Shown: positions 36,465 through 47,672 of the stretch, in pieces
How positions within the stretch are numbered: the first letter of the stretch is position 1
How the letters are laid out: each line of letters opens with the position of its first letter
Notes under the pieces: generated by a model
Seen by the model: the letters and a program-made list of their open reading frames with translations, nothing else
Told to the model about the DNA's origin: nothing
Database searches by the model: none
Origin: Azospirillum sp. B510
Lineage (GTDB): Bacteria > Pseudomonadota > Alphaproteobacteria > Azospirillales > Azospirillaceae
NCBI RefSeq assembly: GCF_000010725.1
Contig: NC_013854.1
Coordinates: forward strand, 1,083,001 to 1,147,000
Length of the DNA stretch: 64,000 nt
Direction: 5' to 3'
Position numbers and translations under genes: made by a program

Positions 36465-37334
36465 ATGACCACATTCCGTCCCGTCGCCGCCCTGCTGCTG
36501 GGTGGCATGTTCGCGGCAAGCCCCGCCCTGGCCCAGACGAAGGGGCAGATCGAGCGGCTGCAATCGCTGGAAACCCAGGTCGCGGCGCTGGGCGGGCCGG
36601 TGGAGGTGGCGCAGCTGTCGCCGTCCGTCGCCGCCGATTTCGAGATCCGGTTGCAGAATCTCGAACGCAGCATCCAGGATCTGACCGGCAAATACGAGGA
36701 ATCGACCTATCAGGTGAGCCAGCTGCGCGAGCGGCTGGAGAAGGCCAACGCCGACATCGATTTCCGCCTGAAGGAGCTGGAGAAGGGCGGCGGGGCCACC
36801 GGCGGGGCGATGGGTGGCGCCATGGGTGGGGCGATGTCCGACTCGGCGCCGTCCAAGCCGTCGAAGGCCGCCGCCGCCGACGACAAGAAGGCGGCCGACA
36901 AGCCGGCGCAGAGCGCCGCGGCCAACCCGCCCTCCACCGCCGGCCTGTCGCCGGAAAAGCAGTATGAACAGGCGTTCGAGCTGCTGCGCAACTCCGACTA
37001 TGACCGGGCGGAGAAGGCGTTGCAGGATTTCATCGCCAAGAACAAGTCCCACGCCTATGCCGGCAACGCCCAATATTGGCTGGGCGAGAGCTATTACGTC
37101 CGCAACAAGTTCCCGGAGGCGGCCCAGGCCTTTGGCGAGGTGCTGTCGAAATACCGCACCAACCCGAAGGCGGCGGACAGCCTGCTGAAGCTCGGCATGA
37201 CCCTGCAACAGATGAACAGGAAGTCGGACGCCTGCACCGCCTTCAACCAGCTGATGAGCAAATTCCCCGAAGCCTCGGCCAGCGTGAAGCGCCGCGCCGA
37301 TACGGAGCGCAAGCGCATCAATTGCCCGGCCTGA
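36465..37334 (+). CDS. cpoB: Cell division coordinator CpoB (YbgF)
   Basis: Periplasmic TPR protein that couples Tol-Pal activity to peptidoglycan synthesis at constriction. The product is 289 residues: signal peptide to about 23 (ALAQT), a trimerising coiled coil (about 27-105), a flexible part with a GAMGGAMGGAM triplet repeat and Lys/Ala-rich stretch, and C-terminal TPR repeats (YEQAFELLRNSDYDRAEKAL, YWLGESYYVRNKFPEAAQAF, LLKLGMTLQQMNRKSDACTA). The ATG at 36465 is chosen for the signal peptide. It shares one base with tilS. Confidence 0.95.
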   Translation: MTTFRPVAALLLGGMFAASPALAQTKGQIERLQSLETQVAALGGPVEVAQLSPSVAADFEIRLQNLERSIQDLTGKYEESTYQVSQLRERLEKANADIDFRLKELEKGGGATGGAMGGAMGGAMSDSAPSKPSKAAAADDKKAADKPAQSAAANPPSTAGLSPEKQYEQAFELLRNSDYDRAEKALQDFIAKNKSHAYAGNAQYWLGESYYVRNKFPEAAQAFGEVLSKYRTNPKAADSLLKLGMTLQQMNRKSDACTAFNQLMSKFPEASASVKRRADTERKRINCPA

Positions 37335-38680
37335 TGGGCGACTCCGGCCCGGTCTCGCATCAGGAGTTCGCCCGCGCCCTGGCGGCGCTGGGCGGGTTCG
37401 AACCGGCGCCGGCCATCGCGGTCGGGGTTTCCGGCGGCGGCGACAGCGTGGCGCTGGCCCTGCTGCTGCGGCATTGGGTCGCGGAGCATGGCGGCAGCCT
37501 GCTGGCGCTGACCGTCGATCACGGGCTGCGCCCGGACTCCGCCGCCGAGGCGTCGGCGGTCGGGCGGACGATGGCCCGGCTCGACGTCCCCCATCATGTC
37601 CTGCGCTGGGAGGGGGAGAAGCCGTCCACCGGCTTGCAGGCGGCGGCCAGGGCGGCGCGGCACCGGCTGCTCGCCACCGCCTGCGCCGAGGCCGGCATCC
37701 TGCATCTGGCGCTGGCCCATCACCGCGACGATCAGGCGGAGACGGTGCTGCTGCGGCTGGCCCGCGGCTCTGGTGTCGACGGGCTGGCCGGCATGGCGCC
37801 GGTGCGCGCCGATGGCCCGGTTCGGATCATCCGGCCGCTGCTTGGTTTTCCCCATGACCGGCTGCTGGCGACCTGCCGCGCCGAGGGGGTGGGGTGGATC
37901 GAGGATCCGTCCAACGCCAATCCGCGCTTCGCCCGCGCCCGGCTGCGCGCCGCCAGCGATCTGCTGGGCGGGGAGGGGCTGGACGCCGACCGCTTGAGCG
38001 AGGTCGCCCGTCGCGCCGGCCGTGCCCGCGCCGCGCTGGAGCAGGCCACCGCCGCGCTGCTGGCCGACGCGGCGACCATCCATGCCGAAGGCTGGATCAC
38101 GCTGGCGCGCGGGCCCCTGTCCGCCGCTCCGGCGGAGATCGCGCTCAGGGCGCTGGGGCGGACGCTGGCGGTGGTTGGCGGAGCCGCCGCCCATCCGGTG
38201 CGGGACGAGGCGCTGGAGCGGCTGCTCGGCACTCTGGCGGCAGGGCGGGGCGGGACGCTGGGCGGCTGCGTCGTGCGTCATCGTCGCGGCGCCATCATGA
38301 TCGCGCGTGAGCCGGCGGCGGTGACGGAGCGGCTGACGGTGCCGCCTGGGGGCCGCGTCCTGTGGGATGGCCGATTCGACCTTTGGCTGTCGCCGCGCTG
38401 GAACCGGCCCGTCACGGTCGCGGCCCTGGGGGCGGCGGGCTGGCGGGAATGGGTTGCCCGGCCGGCGGCCGGACGACCGCCCGATCTGCCGGTTCCGGTG
38501 CGCGAATCGCTGCCAAGCCTTTGGTCGGGAACGGAATTGCTCGACCTGCCGATGGTGGGCGGCGGTCATGGATTCGACGCGGATGGACGGCACCCGATCG
38601 ACCGCGCGAGATTCAGTCCGCCTTCCTCGTTGGGAAGACCAGCTTTTACGGTTGTTTCGGACCGTGACGGCATTATTTAA
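37334..38680 (+). CDS. tilS: tRNA(Ile)-lysidine synthase
   Basis: Modifies C34 of tRNA-Ile(CAU) to lysidine so that it reads AUA. The 448-residue protein has the PP-loop ATP motif VGVSGGGDSVALALLL near residue 30, LTVDHGLRPDSAAEA, and the substrate-binding ALAHHRDDQAETVLLRLARG and DPSNANPRFARARLR. The C-terminal domain is more divergent. The ATG at 37334 overlaps the cpoB stop by one base. It precedes ftsH, the usual order. Confidence 0.95.
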   Translation: MGDSGPVSHQEFARALAALGGFEPAPAIAVGVSGGGDSVALALLLRHWVAEHGGSLLALTVDHGLRPDSAAEASAVGRTMARLDVPHHVLRWEGEKPSTGLQAAARAARHRLLATACAEAGILHLALAHHRDDQAETVLLRLARGSGVDGLAGMAPVRADGPVRIIRPLLGFPHDRLLATCRAEGVGWIEDPSNANPRFARARLRAASDLLGGEGLDADRLSEVARRAGRARAALEQATAALLADAATIHAEGWITLARGPLSAAPAEIALRALGRTLAVVGGAAAHPVRDEALERLLGTLAAGRGGTLGGCVVRHRRGAIMIAREPAAVTERLTVPPGGRVLWDGRFDLWLSPRWNRPVTVAALGAAGWREWVARPAAGRPPDLPVPVRESLPSLWSGTELLDLPMVGGGHGFDADGRHPIDRARFSPPSSLGRPAFTVVSDRDGII

Positions 38681-38762
38681 TCAGGGAACGTGCCCGTAGG
38701 AGTCCGGGGTGCGGCCTTGTCGGCGCACCGCATGGCGATGGGTTCGCAGAAAGGCGTGTGAC

Positions 38763-40700
<1,938 letters not shown>

Positions 40701-40723
40701 CGGTTCGGCGTTCCGAAATGAAG

Positions 40724-40753
40724 AAGGCGGCACCGCGAGGCGCCGCCTTTTTT
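40724..40753 (+). terminator. Terminator of ftsH
   Basis: AAGGCGGC and GCCGCCTT pair around a ten-base loop and TTTTTT follows on the plus strand. It lies 25 bp past the ftsH stop and isolates the parDE pair from ftsH. Confidence 0.88.
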
Positions 40754-40835
40754 CGTCGGATGAGGGTTGGTCGCGGGAGATTGACGGTTCGTCGGTTCGG
40801 TATCAGACTTTGACACCAGGAAAGGGAGAGATGGC

Positions 40836-41129
40836 ATGTCTGGTCGGAACTTCAGCCTGACGGACCGCTTGAGCGACTTCATCGACCAGCAGGTCGAGCA
40901 TGGGCGGCATCAGAACGCCAGCGAGGTCGTTCGCGAGGCGTTGCGCCGCTATCAGGACGATCTGGAGGCGGAGCAGGCGAGCCTTGCCGCCATCGGCGCC
41001 ATTGCCCAGCGCGGCATTGCTGCGATCGAGCGGGGGGACTTCCGGCTTGTGCAGGACGAGGAGGGGCGTCGTGACCTGCTGGCCGACCTCAATCACCGTG
41101 CCGCCGCGCGCGCCGCCAGACGGGGGTGA
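40836..41129 (+). CDS. parD: ParD-family antitoxin
   Basis: Antitoxin of a type II toxin-antitoxin pair, 97 residues. The N-terminal ribbon-helix-helix DNA-binding domain is clear (RNFSLTDRLSDFIDQQVEHG, NASEVVREALRRYQ), and the C-terminal half is a toxin-binding helix (ALAAIG-type ASLAAIGAIAQRGIAAIERG). The ATG at 40836 has GGGAGAGATGGC upstream. It overlaps the toxin gene by 4 bp (ATGACGG region 41126-41129). It should bind its own promoter between the ftsH terminator and the start. The partner toxin appears frameshifted. Confidence 0.93.
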   Translation: MSGRNFSLTDRLSDFIDQQVEHGRHQNASEVVREALRRYQDDLEAEQASLAAIGAIAQRGIAAIERGDFRLVQDEEGRRDLLADLNHRAAARAARRG

Positions 41130-41504
41130 CGGTGAACGCCTTCCGCCTTTCCGGTCCGGCGGAGGCCGAGCTGGACGATATCTTGGACTGGAGCGAGCGG
41201 AACTTTCACGAGGTCGGGCGGATCCGTTACGCGGCGCTCCTTGTCCAGGCGATGCGGGACATCGTCGACGATCCGCGTCGCTCCGGCATCGAATGGGTAC
41301 AGACGGCCGGGCAGCGCGTCGGGCTTTACCACTCGTGGCACAGCCGGACCCATATCGCCGATCCGGCGGACCGGATCCAGGCTCCGCGCCATCTCAGTCG
41401 TCTTTCGGCTAGGCGACGATGGGATCATCGACATCCTGGGCTTCGTCCATGAGAGCATGCTGCGCGGCCGGGCGCTGAGCAGGATCGTTCGGGCGAATGC
41501 CTGA
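41126..41504 (+). pseudogene. parE: ParE-family toxin, frameshifted
   Basis: RelE/ParE-like toxin expected to poison gyrase or ribosomes. Frame one gives NAFRLSGPAEAELDDILDWS through VGLYHSWHSRTHIADPADRI, a normal ParE N-terminal 85 residues. The expected C-terminal sequence, VVFRLGDDGIIDILGFVHE then SMLRGRAL, is found in another frame from about 41390 to 41504. A one-base insertion or two-base deletion near 41385-41410 explains this. As written, the first frame ends at 41452 with an unrelated tail (LSRLSARRRWDHRHPGLRP), so the toxin is probably inactive. A sequencing error cannot be excluded. Confidence 0.85.
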
Positions 41505-41510
41505 AGGGGG

Positions 41511-41551
41511 CTTCGCCGCCTGAGGACCCGAATGGGCTTCAGGCGGCGAAG
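41511..41551. terminator. Inverted repeat between convergent parE and unknown gene
   Basis: Perfect 13-bp arms, CTTCGCCGCCTGA at 41511-41523 and TCAGGCGGCGAAG at 41539-41551, around a 15-base loop. It lies just after parE and just before the stop of the 388-residue gene on the other strand. No T run follows on either strand, so it may act as a folded 3' end and not as a classical terminator. Confidence 0.5.
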
Positions 41552-41558
41552 AAATGCC

Positions 41559-42725
41559 TCAGAGCGCGCCCTTCTGCTCGCGGCGGCGGTCGAGGGCCAC
41601 GTCGAACTGGCGCAGCAGCTTCTGCATGCCTTCGAAGTACAGCTTGCGCGACGGCGTGTTCTTCATGCAGCGGGCGTCGAGATGGGCGACGCTGGTCAGC
41701 GCCGAGACGCAGTAGCCGAGCAGCCAGTAGCGCGAGCGGATGCTGCGCAGATAGTCGCGGAAGGGCTCCGGCTGGCCGTTCATGAAGCTGCTGAAGGAGG
41801 TCTCGTAATCCGACAGGATGGTGCGGATGTCGAGCAGCGTCGTCTCCAGCAGCTTGCCCACCTTCTCGATGTGCATCAGCAGCTGGGTCTCATAGGGCTT
41901 GTGCATGCGGATGTCGACCGGGATGCACTCGCGCGACTTCAGCCAGGTCAGGATGGTGCGGGCGCGCGGAGCGATGCGGCGCAGCTGGTATTCGTAGAAG
42001 GTCGTGCCCTTCCACGCGCTGAAGATGGTGTCGGCTTCCGACCGTTCGATGCCGAAGGCGGACACGAACAGCCCGGCTTCCTCCAGGTTGGGATTCCAGA
42101 TCGCTTCCAGGAAGCGCTCGACGCTGCCGGCGTTGCCCTGGCCGCCGGACAGCGCCTTGCGGACGATCGGCTCGATGCGGGCGCGGATCAGGCGGCGGAG
42201 CTGATGGTCCTCCTCGTTGGAGATCAGCCAATGGCGCGGATCGACGGCGACCTTTTCCGCCTCGAAGCAGGTCTTCAGCAGGAAGGCGTCGAGCGACGGC
42301 ACGTCGTCGATCATCGACAGCATCTTCATGTCGCCGATGATGCCGTTCTCCTGCGGCCCGTGCGTGATGCCGAACTGCTCTTCCAGCAGCGATTCGGCAT
42401 TGCGGCCGCGCAGATAGATGGCGATGCCGCCCGCTTCCGGCGCACGGGCGTTGTGCGGCACATAGATGCCGGTCTCCACCGGGCGCGCGCCGCCCTCCAG
42501 CTCCTCGTCTTCCGACATGGGGTCGCCGCCGCCATCGTCGTCACGATCGTCGAAGTTCGGGTATTTGAAGAGGATGCAGTTGTTCAGGCCCTGCGCCTTG
42601 AACATGCGCTGCTCTTCGGGGATCTCGCGCGTGATGGCGATGAGATTCATCGACACGCTGGACCCGCCGTAAAGGATCTGCTCAAGGATCGGCGAAACCG
42701 AGTCCATTTTCTTGCGAGCGCGCAT
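41559..42725 (-). CDS. Conserved-looking protein of unknown function, 388 residues
   Basis: I do not recognise a family. The protein is soluble, with no signal peptide or membrane helix. Residues 60-85 are an acidic, probably disordered patch (DDRDDDGGGDPMSEDEELEG). The rest is rich in alternating helices (LRRLIRARIEPIVRKALSGG, HIEKVGKLLETTLLDIRTIL, YWLLGYCVSALTSVAHLDAR). Codon use and GC match the chromosome, and long stretches look well folded, so it is a real gene. Start ATG 42725 or 42707; neither has a good ribosome binding site. Upstream, AATATT is repeated in inverted position around 42725-42750. It is a lone gene between parDE and fabI. Confidence 0.85.
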   Translation of the reverse strand: MRARKKMDSVSPILEQILYGGSSVSMNLIAITREIPEEQRMFKAQGLNNCILFKYPNFDDRDDDGGGDPMSEDEELEGGARPVETGIYVPHNARAPEAGGIAIYLRGRNAESLLEEQFGITHGPQENGIIGDMKMLSMIDDVPSLDAFLLKTCFEAEKVAVDPRHWLISNEEDHQLRRLIRARIEPIVRKALSGGQGNAGSVERFLEAIWNPNLEEAGLFVSAFGIERSEADTIFSAWKGTTFYEYQLRRIAPRARTILTWLKSRECIPVDIRMHKPYETQLLMHIEKVGKLLETTLLDIRTILSDYETSFSSFMNGQPEPFRDYLRSIRSRYWLLGYCVSALTSVAHLDARCMKNTPSRKLYFEGMQKLLRQFDVALDRRREQKGAL

Positions 42726-42782
42726 GAATATTACCCAAATCCGCGAATATTGCTCAAATCATAAACGCCGATTCCGCAAACG

Positions 42783-42809
42783 CAAAGAGGGATCGGCATG
42801 CCGATCCCT
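42783..42809 (-). terminator. Terminator of fabI
   Basis: Perfect palindrome with arms AGGGATCGGCA and TGCCGATCCCT at 42788-42809. On the minus strand it is followed by CTTTGCG. It lies about 70 bp after the fabI stop and is correctly placed to end that transcript. Confidence 0.6.
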
Positions 42810-42876
42810 CCCTTCATCATGCGGTTGCCGGTGTCTTGAGGCCGCACAACCGGGCCGGTCGTCACCCGTGTTGGCC

Positions 42877-43725
42877 TCAACCCGCCTTCGGCGTGCCGCC
42901 CAGCGAGCCCAGCAGGCCGGCGACCTCGGCCGCCTCGTCGACCGCCACCATGCCGACGGTGTGATAGCCGCTGTCGACATGCATCACCTCGCCGGTGACG
43001 CCGCTGCCGAGATCGGACATCAGGAACAGGCCGGCGCCGCCGACCTCCTGGATGGTGACGTTGCGCTTCAGCGGGGCGTTCAGCTCGTTCCACTTCAGGA
43101 TATAGCGGAAGTCGCCGATGCCACTGGCGGCCAGAGTTTTGATCGGGCCGGCGGAGATGGCGTTGACACGGATGTTGCGGCCCCCCAGATCGACGGCCAG
43201 GTAGCGCACGCTGGCCTCCAGCGCCGCCTTGGCGACACCCATCACATTGTAATGGGGCATGACGCGCTCGGCGCCGTAGTAGGATAGGGTGAGCAGGCTG
43301 CCGCCGTCCTTCATCAGCGGCACGGCGCGTTGCGCCACCGCGGTGAAGGAGTAGCAGGAGATGTCCATGGTGCGCAGGAAGTTGGCCCGCGTGGTGTCGA
43401 GATACAGCCCGTCCAGCTCGTTCTTGTCGGAAAAGGCGATGGCATGAACCACGAAGTCCAGCCCGCCCCACTCCTTCTCGATGGCGGCGAAGGTCGCGTC
43501 GATGCTGGCCTCGTCGGTGACGTCGCAGGGCAGGACGAGCTTGGCGCCGACCTGCTCGGCCAGCGGCTTCACCCGCTTCAGCAGGGCGTCGCCCTGATAG
43601 GTGAAGGCGAGCTCCGCCCCGTGCTGGGCCAGGGTGGAGGCGATCCCCCAGGCGATCGAGCGATCGTTGGCCACGCCCATGATCAGGCCACGCTTGCCGG
43701 CCATGAGCGGCATCGGATTGGACAT
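42877..43725 (-). CDS. fabI: Enoyl-ACP reductase (NADH)
   Basis: Last step of each fatty-acid elongation round and target of triclosan-type inhibitors. The 282-residue protein is a short-chain dehydrogenase relative: nucleotide site GLIMGVANDRSIAWGIA, HAIAFSDKNELDG, and catalytic Y159-X6-K166 in HYNVMGVAKAALE. ATG 43725 has GAGG 6 bp upstream; the frame runs on to 43899 without support. It is divergent from the BrkB-type gene. Confidence 0.97.
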   Translation of the reverse strand: MSNPMPLMAGKRGLIMGVANDRSIAWGIASTLAQHGAELAFTYQGDALLKRVKPLAEQVGAKLVLPCDVTDEASIDATFAAIEKEWGGLDFVVHAIAFSDKNELDGLYLDTTRANFLRTMDISCYSFTAVAQRAVPLMKDGGSLLTLSYYGAERVMPHYNVMGVAKAALEASVRYLAVDLGGRNIRVNAISAGPIKTLAASGIGDFRYILKWNELNAPLKRNVTIQEVGGAGLFLMSDLGSGVTGEVMHVDSGYHTVGMVAVDEAAEVAGLLGSLGGTPKAG

Positions 43726-43843
43726 CGGAACCTCGTGAACGACGGATGTAGCGCGGCCAACGCCGCGAAAAGTGCCGCGCATCCTACACGAAAGCGCCCG
43801 ATGGTCAAACCGACGCGGGCGATCCCGCCGCGGGAGGTGCCGC

Positions 43844-45217
43844 ATGGCTCCCCCTGAGGGCAAGGCGGGCGGCGGCATGGAGGAGGAGCGCGGCGGCATC
43901 CTGGCGGCGTTCCGGGAGCTCGGCGGCTTCTTCGGCCATTCGATGCTGCGCTTCTACAATGACAATTGCTTCCAGACCGCGGCGTCGCTGACCTACACGT
44001 CGCTGCTGGCGATCGTGCCGATCATGACGATCGGCTTCGCCGTCTTCTCGGCCTTTCCGGCCTTCAGCGCGTTGCAGATGCGCATCCAGACCGCCGTCAT
44101 CAAGAATCTGGTGCCGGAGATCGGCGACGCCATCCTGGAATATCTCGGCCGCTTCATGGCCAATGCCGGGCAGATGCCGATCTTCGGGGTGATCGGGCTG
44201 GCGGTGTCGGCGGTGCTGCTGATCTGGACCATCGAAGGCTCCTTCGCCACCGTCTGGCGCGTGCGGGAACCGCGCTCCTACGTCACCCGCATCCTGTCCT
44301 TCTGGGCGGTGGTGTCGCTGACGCCGCTGTTCGCCGGCGCCAGCCTGTCCCTGTCCAGCACGCTGTGGACCGCGCTGGAGCTGGCGCATCTGGAAGGGGT
44401 GGTCCATCCGCTGGCCGGCATCGGCATGCTGCTGCCGTTCGGGTTGCAGTTGCTGGGCTGTTCGCTGCTGTATCTGGTGATCCCGAATCGCGAGGTGTTC
44501 TGGCTGGACGCGCTGTGCGGCGGCGCCATCGGCTCGATCCTGCTGGAGGGATCGAAGGCGATCTTCGGTTGGTACATGCGCGAATATCCGGCCTACCAGA
44601 CCATCTACGGCGCCCTGTCGGTGGTGCCGATCTTCCTGTTCTGGCTCTATATCGCCTGGTCGACGGTGCTGTTCGGCGCGGTGGTCACCGCGTCGCTGCC
44701 GGAATGGCGGGCGGGCAAGGTCACCCGCGGCGGCATGGAGGGGCTGCTGCCGGCCCAACGGCTGGCGCTGGCGATGGCCGTGCTGCGCGAACTGATGGAG
44801 GCGAGCCGGTTGGGCGTCGGCATGCGCCGCCGCACCCTGGTCGGTCGGGTGCCGGTGGGCACGCTGCTGATCGACGGCATCCTGGAGCAGCTGCGCGATG
44901 CCCATTGGGTCGCCCACACCACGCGGGACGCCTGGGTGTCGACCCGCGACCTGGGCGAGGCGACGCTGCTGGACCTGATGAAGGCGCTGGGCATCGGCAT
45001 GCGCGGCTCCGTCCATGGGCTGGGCGGTCTGGCCCCGCCCTGGCAGGAGCGCACCGCCCGTCTGCTCGACGCCGCCGAGGAGCGGCAAGGCGACCTTCTG
45101 AACGTTCCGCTCAAGACCCTGCTGACCGACGAGCCGCCGCCGGAGGGACAGCCGGCAGGGCAGGGGGCGGGGCAGGGGAATGCCGGGCCGGTGCCGCTGC
45201 GGGCGGTCAAGGGGTGA
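43844..45217 (+). CDS. YihY/BrkB-family membrane protein
   Basis: Integral membrane protein of the family once annotated as RNase BN. It has 457 residues, with about six helices in residues 45-300 and the family pattern DNCFQTAASLTYTSLLAIVPI, FATVWRVREPRSYVTRILSF, YREYPAYQTIYGALS-like segment MREYPAYQTIYGALSVVPIF. A cytoplasmic C-terminal domain of about 150 residues ends in a Pro/Gly/Gln-rich tail. ATG 43844 has GGGAGG 6 bp upstream. Function is unknown; transport has been suggested for relatives. Confidence 0.9.
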   Translation: MAPPEGKAGGGMEEERGGILAAFRELGGFFGHSMLRFYNDNCFQTAASLTYTSLLAIVPIMTIGFAVFSAFPAFSALQMRIQTAVIKNLVPEIGDAILEYLGRFMANAGQMPIFGVIGLAVSAVLLIWTIEGSFATVWRVREPRSYVTRILSFWAVVSLTPLFAGASLSLSSTLWTALELAHLEGVVHPLAGIGMLLPFGLQLLGCSLLYLVIPNREVFWLDALCGGAIGSILLEGSKAIFGWYMREYPAYQTIYGALSVVPIFLFWLYIAWSTVLFGAVVTASLPEWRAGKVTRGGMEGLLPAQRLALAMAVLRELMEASRLGVGMRRRTLVGRVPVGTLLIDGILEQLRDAHWVAHTTRDAWVSTRDLGEATLLDLMKALGIGMRGSVHGLGGLAPPWQERTARLLDAAEERQGDLLNVPLKTLLTDEPPPEGQPAGQGAGQGNAGPVPLRAVKG

Positions 45218-45244
45218 CGGTCGGGGGACGAGGTGGCGGCCCGA

Positions 45245-46198
45245 CTATTCCAGCCCGGCCTTCTTGCGGACGTCGTAGCTGCGGGTCTTCGCCCATTGTT
45301 CGACGAACTTGACCAGCTCGGCGTCGGGCGGATCGGGCAGGACGACCTTCAGCTTCACATATTGGTCGCCCGGCTGCTTGGTCGCCTGGTTCACCACGCC
45401 CTTGCCGCGCAGCCGCAGGACCGAGCCGGTGTTGGCGCCGGGCGGCACCTTCACCGCCACCTTGCCGCTGATGGTCGGCACGGTGATGGTGGCGCCCAGC
45501 ACCGCCTCGTTCAGGGTGATCGGCAACTCCAGATGGATGTCGCCGTCCTGCCGGGTGAAGAAGGGGTGCGATTCGACATGCACCTCGACGATGGCGTCGC
45601 CGTTGGGCATGCCGCCCATGCCGGGCAAGCCCTGCCCCTTGAGCCGGAGCTTCGCCTCGTCCTCCGTCCCCGGAGGGATGGCGACGTCGATGCTCTTGCC
45701 GTTCGACAGGTTGATGCGGCGCTTCGATCCGTTCGCCGCCTCGACGAACGGCACGGTGACGGAATAGGAGATGTCGCTGCCGCGCACCTTCGGCCCGGTC
45801 GAGCCGCCCGTGCCGGCACCGGCGCCCGTGCCGCCGGGGCGGCGCCGGCCGCCGCCGAACAGGTCGGAGAACCAGTCGTCGCCGCCGCCGAAGAAGCTGT
45901 CGTCGGCGGTGCCGCTGTAGGCGTTGCCCCGGCTGGTCCGGCCACGCGGGCCGAAGCCCGCGTGCCGTTCCTGCCCCGCCGGGTCGATCTCGCCGCGGTC
46001 GTAGCGGGCGCGCTTCTCGGCATCCGACAGCAGCGTGTAGGCGGCCGAGATTTCCTTGAACCGTTCCTCGTTGGCGGCGTCGCCCGGTTTCAGATCCGGG
46101 TGATGCTGTTTGGCGAGCTTGCGGTATGCCTTCTTGATGTCATCGGCACTGGCGGACCGGCTGACGCCGAGAACGCTGTAGGGATCGCGCGTGGCCAC
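45245..46198 (-). CDS. DnaJ-class chaperone (CbpA-like)
   Basis: Hsp70 co-chaperone of 317 residues. The J domain is residues 4-68 with the HPD motif at 33-35 ([21 protein letters not shown]). A Gly-rich and Gly/Thr-rich linker follows (about 95-135), then the two beta domains of the DnaJ C-terminus ([35 protein letters not shown]). The cysteine-rich zinc domain is absent, so it is of the CbpA type. It is the last gene of a minus-strand pair with the lipoprotein gene, 51 bp apart. Confidence 0.94.
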   Translation of the reverse strand: MATRDPYSVLGVSRSASADDIKKAYRKLAKQHHPDLKPGDAANEERFKEISAAYTLLSDAEKRARYDRGEIDPAGQERHAGFGPRGRTSRGNAYSGTADDSFFGGGDDWFSDLFGGGRRRPGGTGAGAGTGGSTGPKVRGSDISYSVTVPFVEAANGSKRRINLSNGKSIDVAIPPGTEDEAKLRLKGQGLPGMGGMPNGDAIVEVHVESHPFFTRQDGDIHLELPITLNEAVLGATITVPTISGKVAVKVPPGANTGSVLRLRGKGVVNQATKQPGDQYVKLKVVLPDPPDAELVKFVEQWAKTRSYDVRKKAGLE

Positions 46199-46249
46199 GG
46201 GCAGAAAGTTCCCGCCCCAGGGGGGCTCAAAGGTTGCGGGTCGGCTCTA

Positions 46250-46720
46250 TCAGTTCCCGACGATCTTCCACGTACCATCGGCCTGTTTGCAAGCGGTTCC
46301 GTACGCCTGCTCGGTCCGGCCCCTGACGACGATGGTCTGCTGGTACTCGCGGCAGTAGGTGCCGCTGTTGCTGTAGCCGTCGCGGGTGGTCACGATGGTG
46401 CCGGAATTGCCCGACTGCGGGTTGTTCCAGTTGATGCGCTCGCCGACCGGGGCGGCATAGGCCTGGCGGGCCGCCGTCTCGGCATAGCCGGCGTCGGCCT
46501 TGTCGAGCGAGCTGCCGATCTCCTTGCCGATGAAGGCGCCCAGCAGCGTGCCGACGCCGGTCGCCACCAGCTTGCCCGTTCCGCCGCCGATCTGTGAGCC
46601 GATCAGTCCGCCGGCCACCGCGCCGCCGACCGTGCCGACCGTTTCCTTCTCACCGCCCGTCTGGCACCCGGCCAGCAGGCCCACGGCGATCATGGCCGGA
46701 ACGACTTTCTTCACGAACAT
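46250..46720 (-). CDS. 17-kDa surface antigen-like lipoprotein
   Basis: Outer-membrane lipoprotein of 156 residues with lipobox LLAGC (cysteine 19), a glycine-zipper segment ([31 protein letters not shown]) and a C-terminal domain ([35 protein letters not shown]) typical of the rickettsial 17-kDa antigen family. ATG 46720 is used because it opens the signal peptide, with GAGG upstream. It is divergent from pdxH; both promoters must be in 46721-46922. Role in envelope stability is inferred from relatives. Confidence 0.92.
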   Translation of the reverse strand: MFVKKVVPAMIAVGLLAGCQTGGEKETVGTVGGAVAGGLIGSQIGGGTGKLVATGVGTLLGAFIGKEIGSSLDKADAGYAETAARQAYAAPVGERINWNNPQSGNSGTIVTTRDGYSNSGTYCREYQQTIVVRGRTEQAYGTACKQADGTWKIVGN

Positions 46721-46922
46721 CCTTGCGCCTCGAAAAGGTTGGTTCCCGCGCCAGCCAATCGGTGGCTTCGCGGTGGACAGTGATATAAGCGACCCTATGC
46801 TTGCTGTGAATTGTGATGAGGCTGTGACCCTTACGCTTTTGCACGGAAGCCCGCCCGCGCCATCGGCCGACGGCGTCGCCCGGCCGGTTCCGCGCGGGAC
46901 CCATCGAGACAGGACCACAGGC

Positions 46923-47561
46923 ATGACGGACTCCCAAGACCGCGACCCCTACGACCTCTTCGCCGACTGGATGAGGGAGGCGGAGCAGAGCGAACCCAAC
47001 GATCCCAACGCCATGGCGCTGGCCACCGCCGACGCCAACGGCATTCCGTCGGTGCGCATGGTGCTGCTGAAGGGGATCGACCCGCGCGGCTTCGTCTTCT
47101 ACACCAACACCGAGAGCCGCAAGGGCGCGCAGCTGCTGGCGAATCGGAACGCCGCCCTGTGCTTCCACTGGAAGAGCCTGCGCCGTCAGGTGCGGGTGGA
47201 GGGTGCCGTCGAGATCGTCACCGACGCCGAGGCCGACGCCTATTTCGAGAGCCGCCCGCGCGAAAGCCGGATCGGCGCCTGGGCGTCGCTGCAATCGCGC
47301 CCGCTGGAGGGCCGGTGGGAGCTGGAGAAGCGCGTGGCGCAGTTCGCCGCCAAATACGCCATCGGCACCGTGCCGCGGCCGCCGCACTGGACCGGCTTCC
47401 GCGTGCTGCCGCGGCGGATCGAGTTCTGGCGCGACCGCCCGTTCCGCCTGCATGACCGGCTGGTGTTCCTGCGCGCCGCCGAGGAAGCGGCCGGGGGAGC
47501 GGCGGCCGGGGGAACGGAAGGCAATCCGCCGGGTTGGATCACCGAGCGGCTTTATCCGTAA
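46923..47561 (+). CDS. pdxH: Pyridoxamine/pyridoxine 5'-phosphate oxidase
   Basis: FMN enzyme for the last step of PLP synthesis and salvage. The 212-residue protein shows [71 protein letters not shown], and the C-terminal [20 protein letters not shown] / [11 protein letters not shown] 46923 follows GACAGGACCACAGGC. A short Ala/Gly-rich insertion ([15 protein letters not shown]) near the C-terminus is unusual but does not disturb the motifs. Confidence 0.96.
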   Translation: MTDSQDRDPYDLFADWMREAEQSEPNDPNAMALATADANGIPSVRMVLLKGIDPRGFVFYTNTESRKGAQLLANRNAALCFHWKSLRRQVRVEGAVEIVTDAEADAYFESRPRESRIGAWASLQSRPLEGRWELEKRVAQFAAKYAIGTVPRPPHWTGFRVLPRRIEFWRDRPFRLHDRLVFLRAAEEAAGGAAAGGTEGNPPGWITERLYP

Positions 47562-47672
47562 CGGAGCGCCCCGTGAGGCCGCCGGCCGTAAGCGACCTGT
47601 AAGGACGGGAGGCTACGGTCGCGCGCCGGCCCCGGCGGTGGCGGCGGGGGGCTTCGCGGATCGGGGGGACGG

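Noticed and set aside
46500..46922. In-frame upstream extension of pdxH through the lipoprotein gene
   Set aside because: The extension is antisense to the lipoprotein and not part of any PdxH; ATG 46923 gives the normal length.
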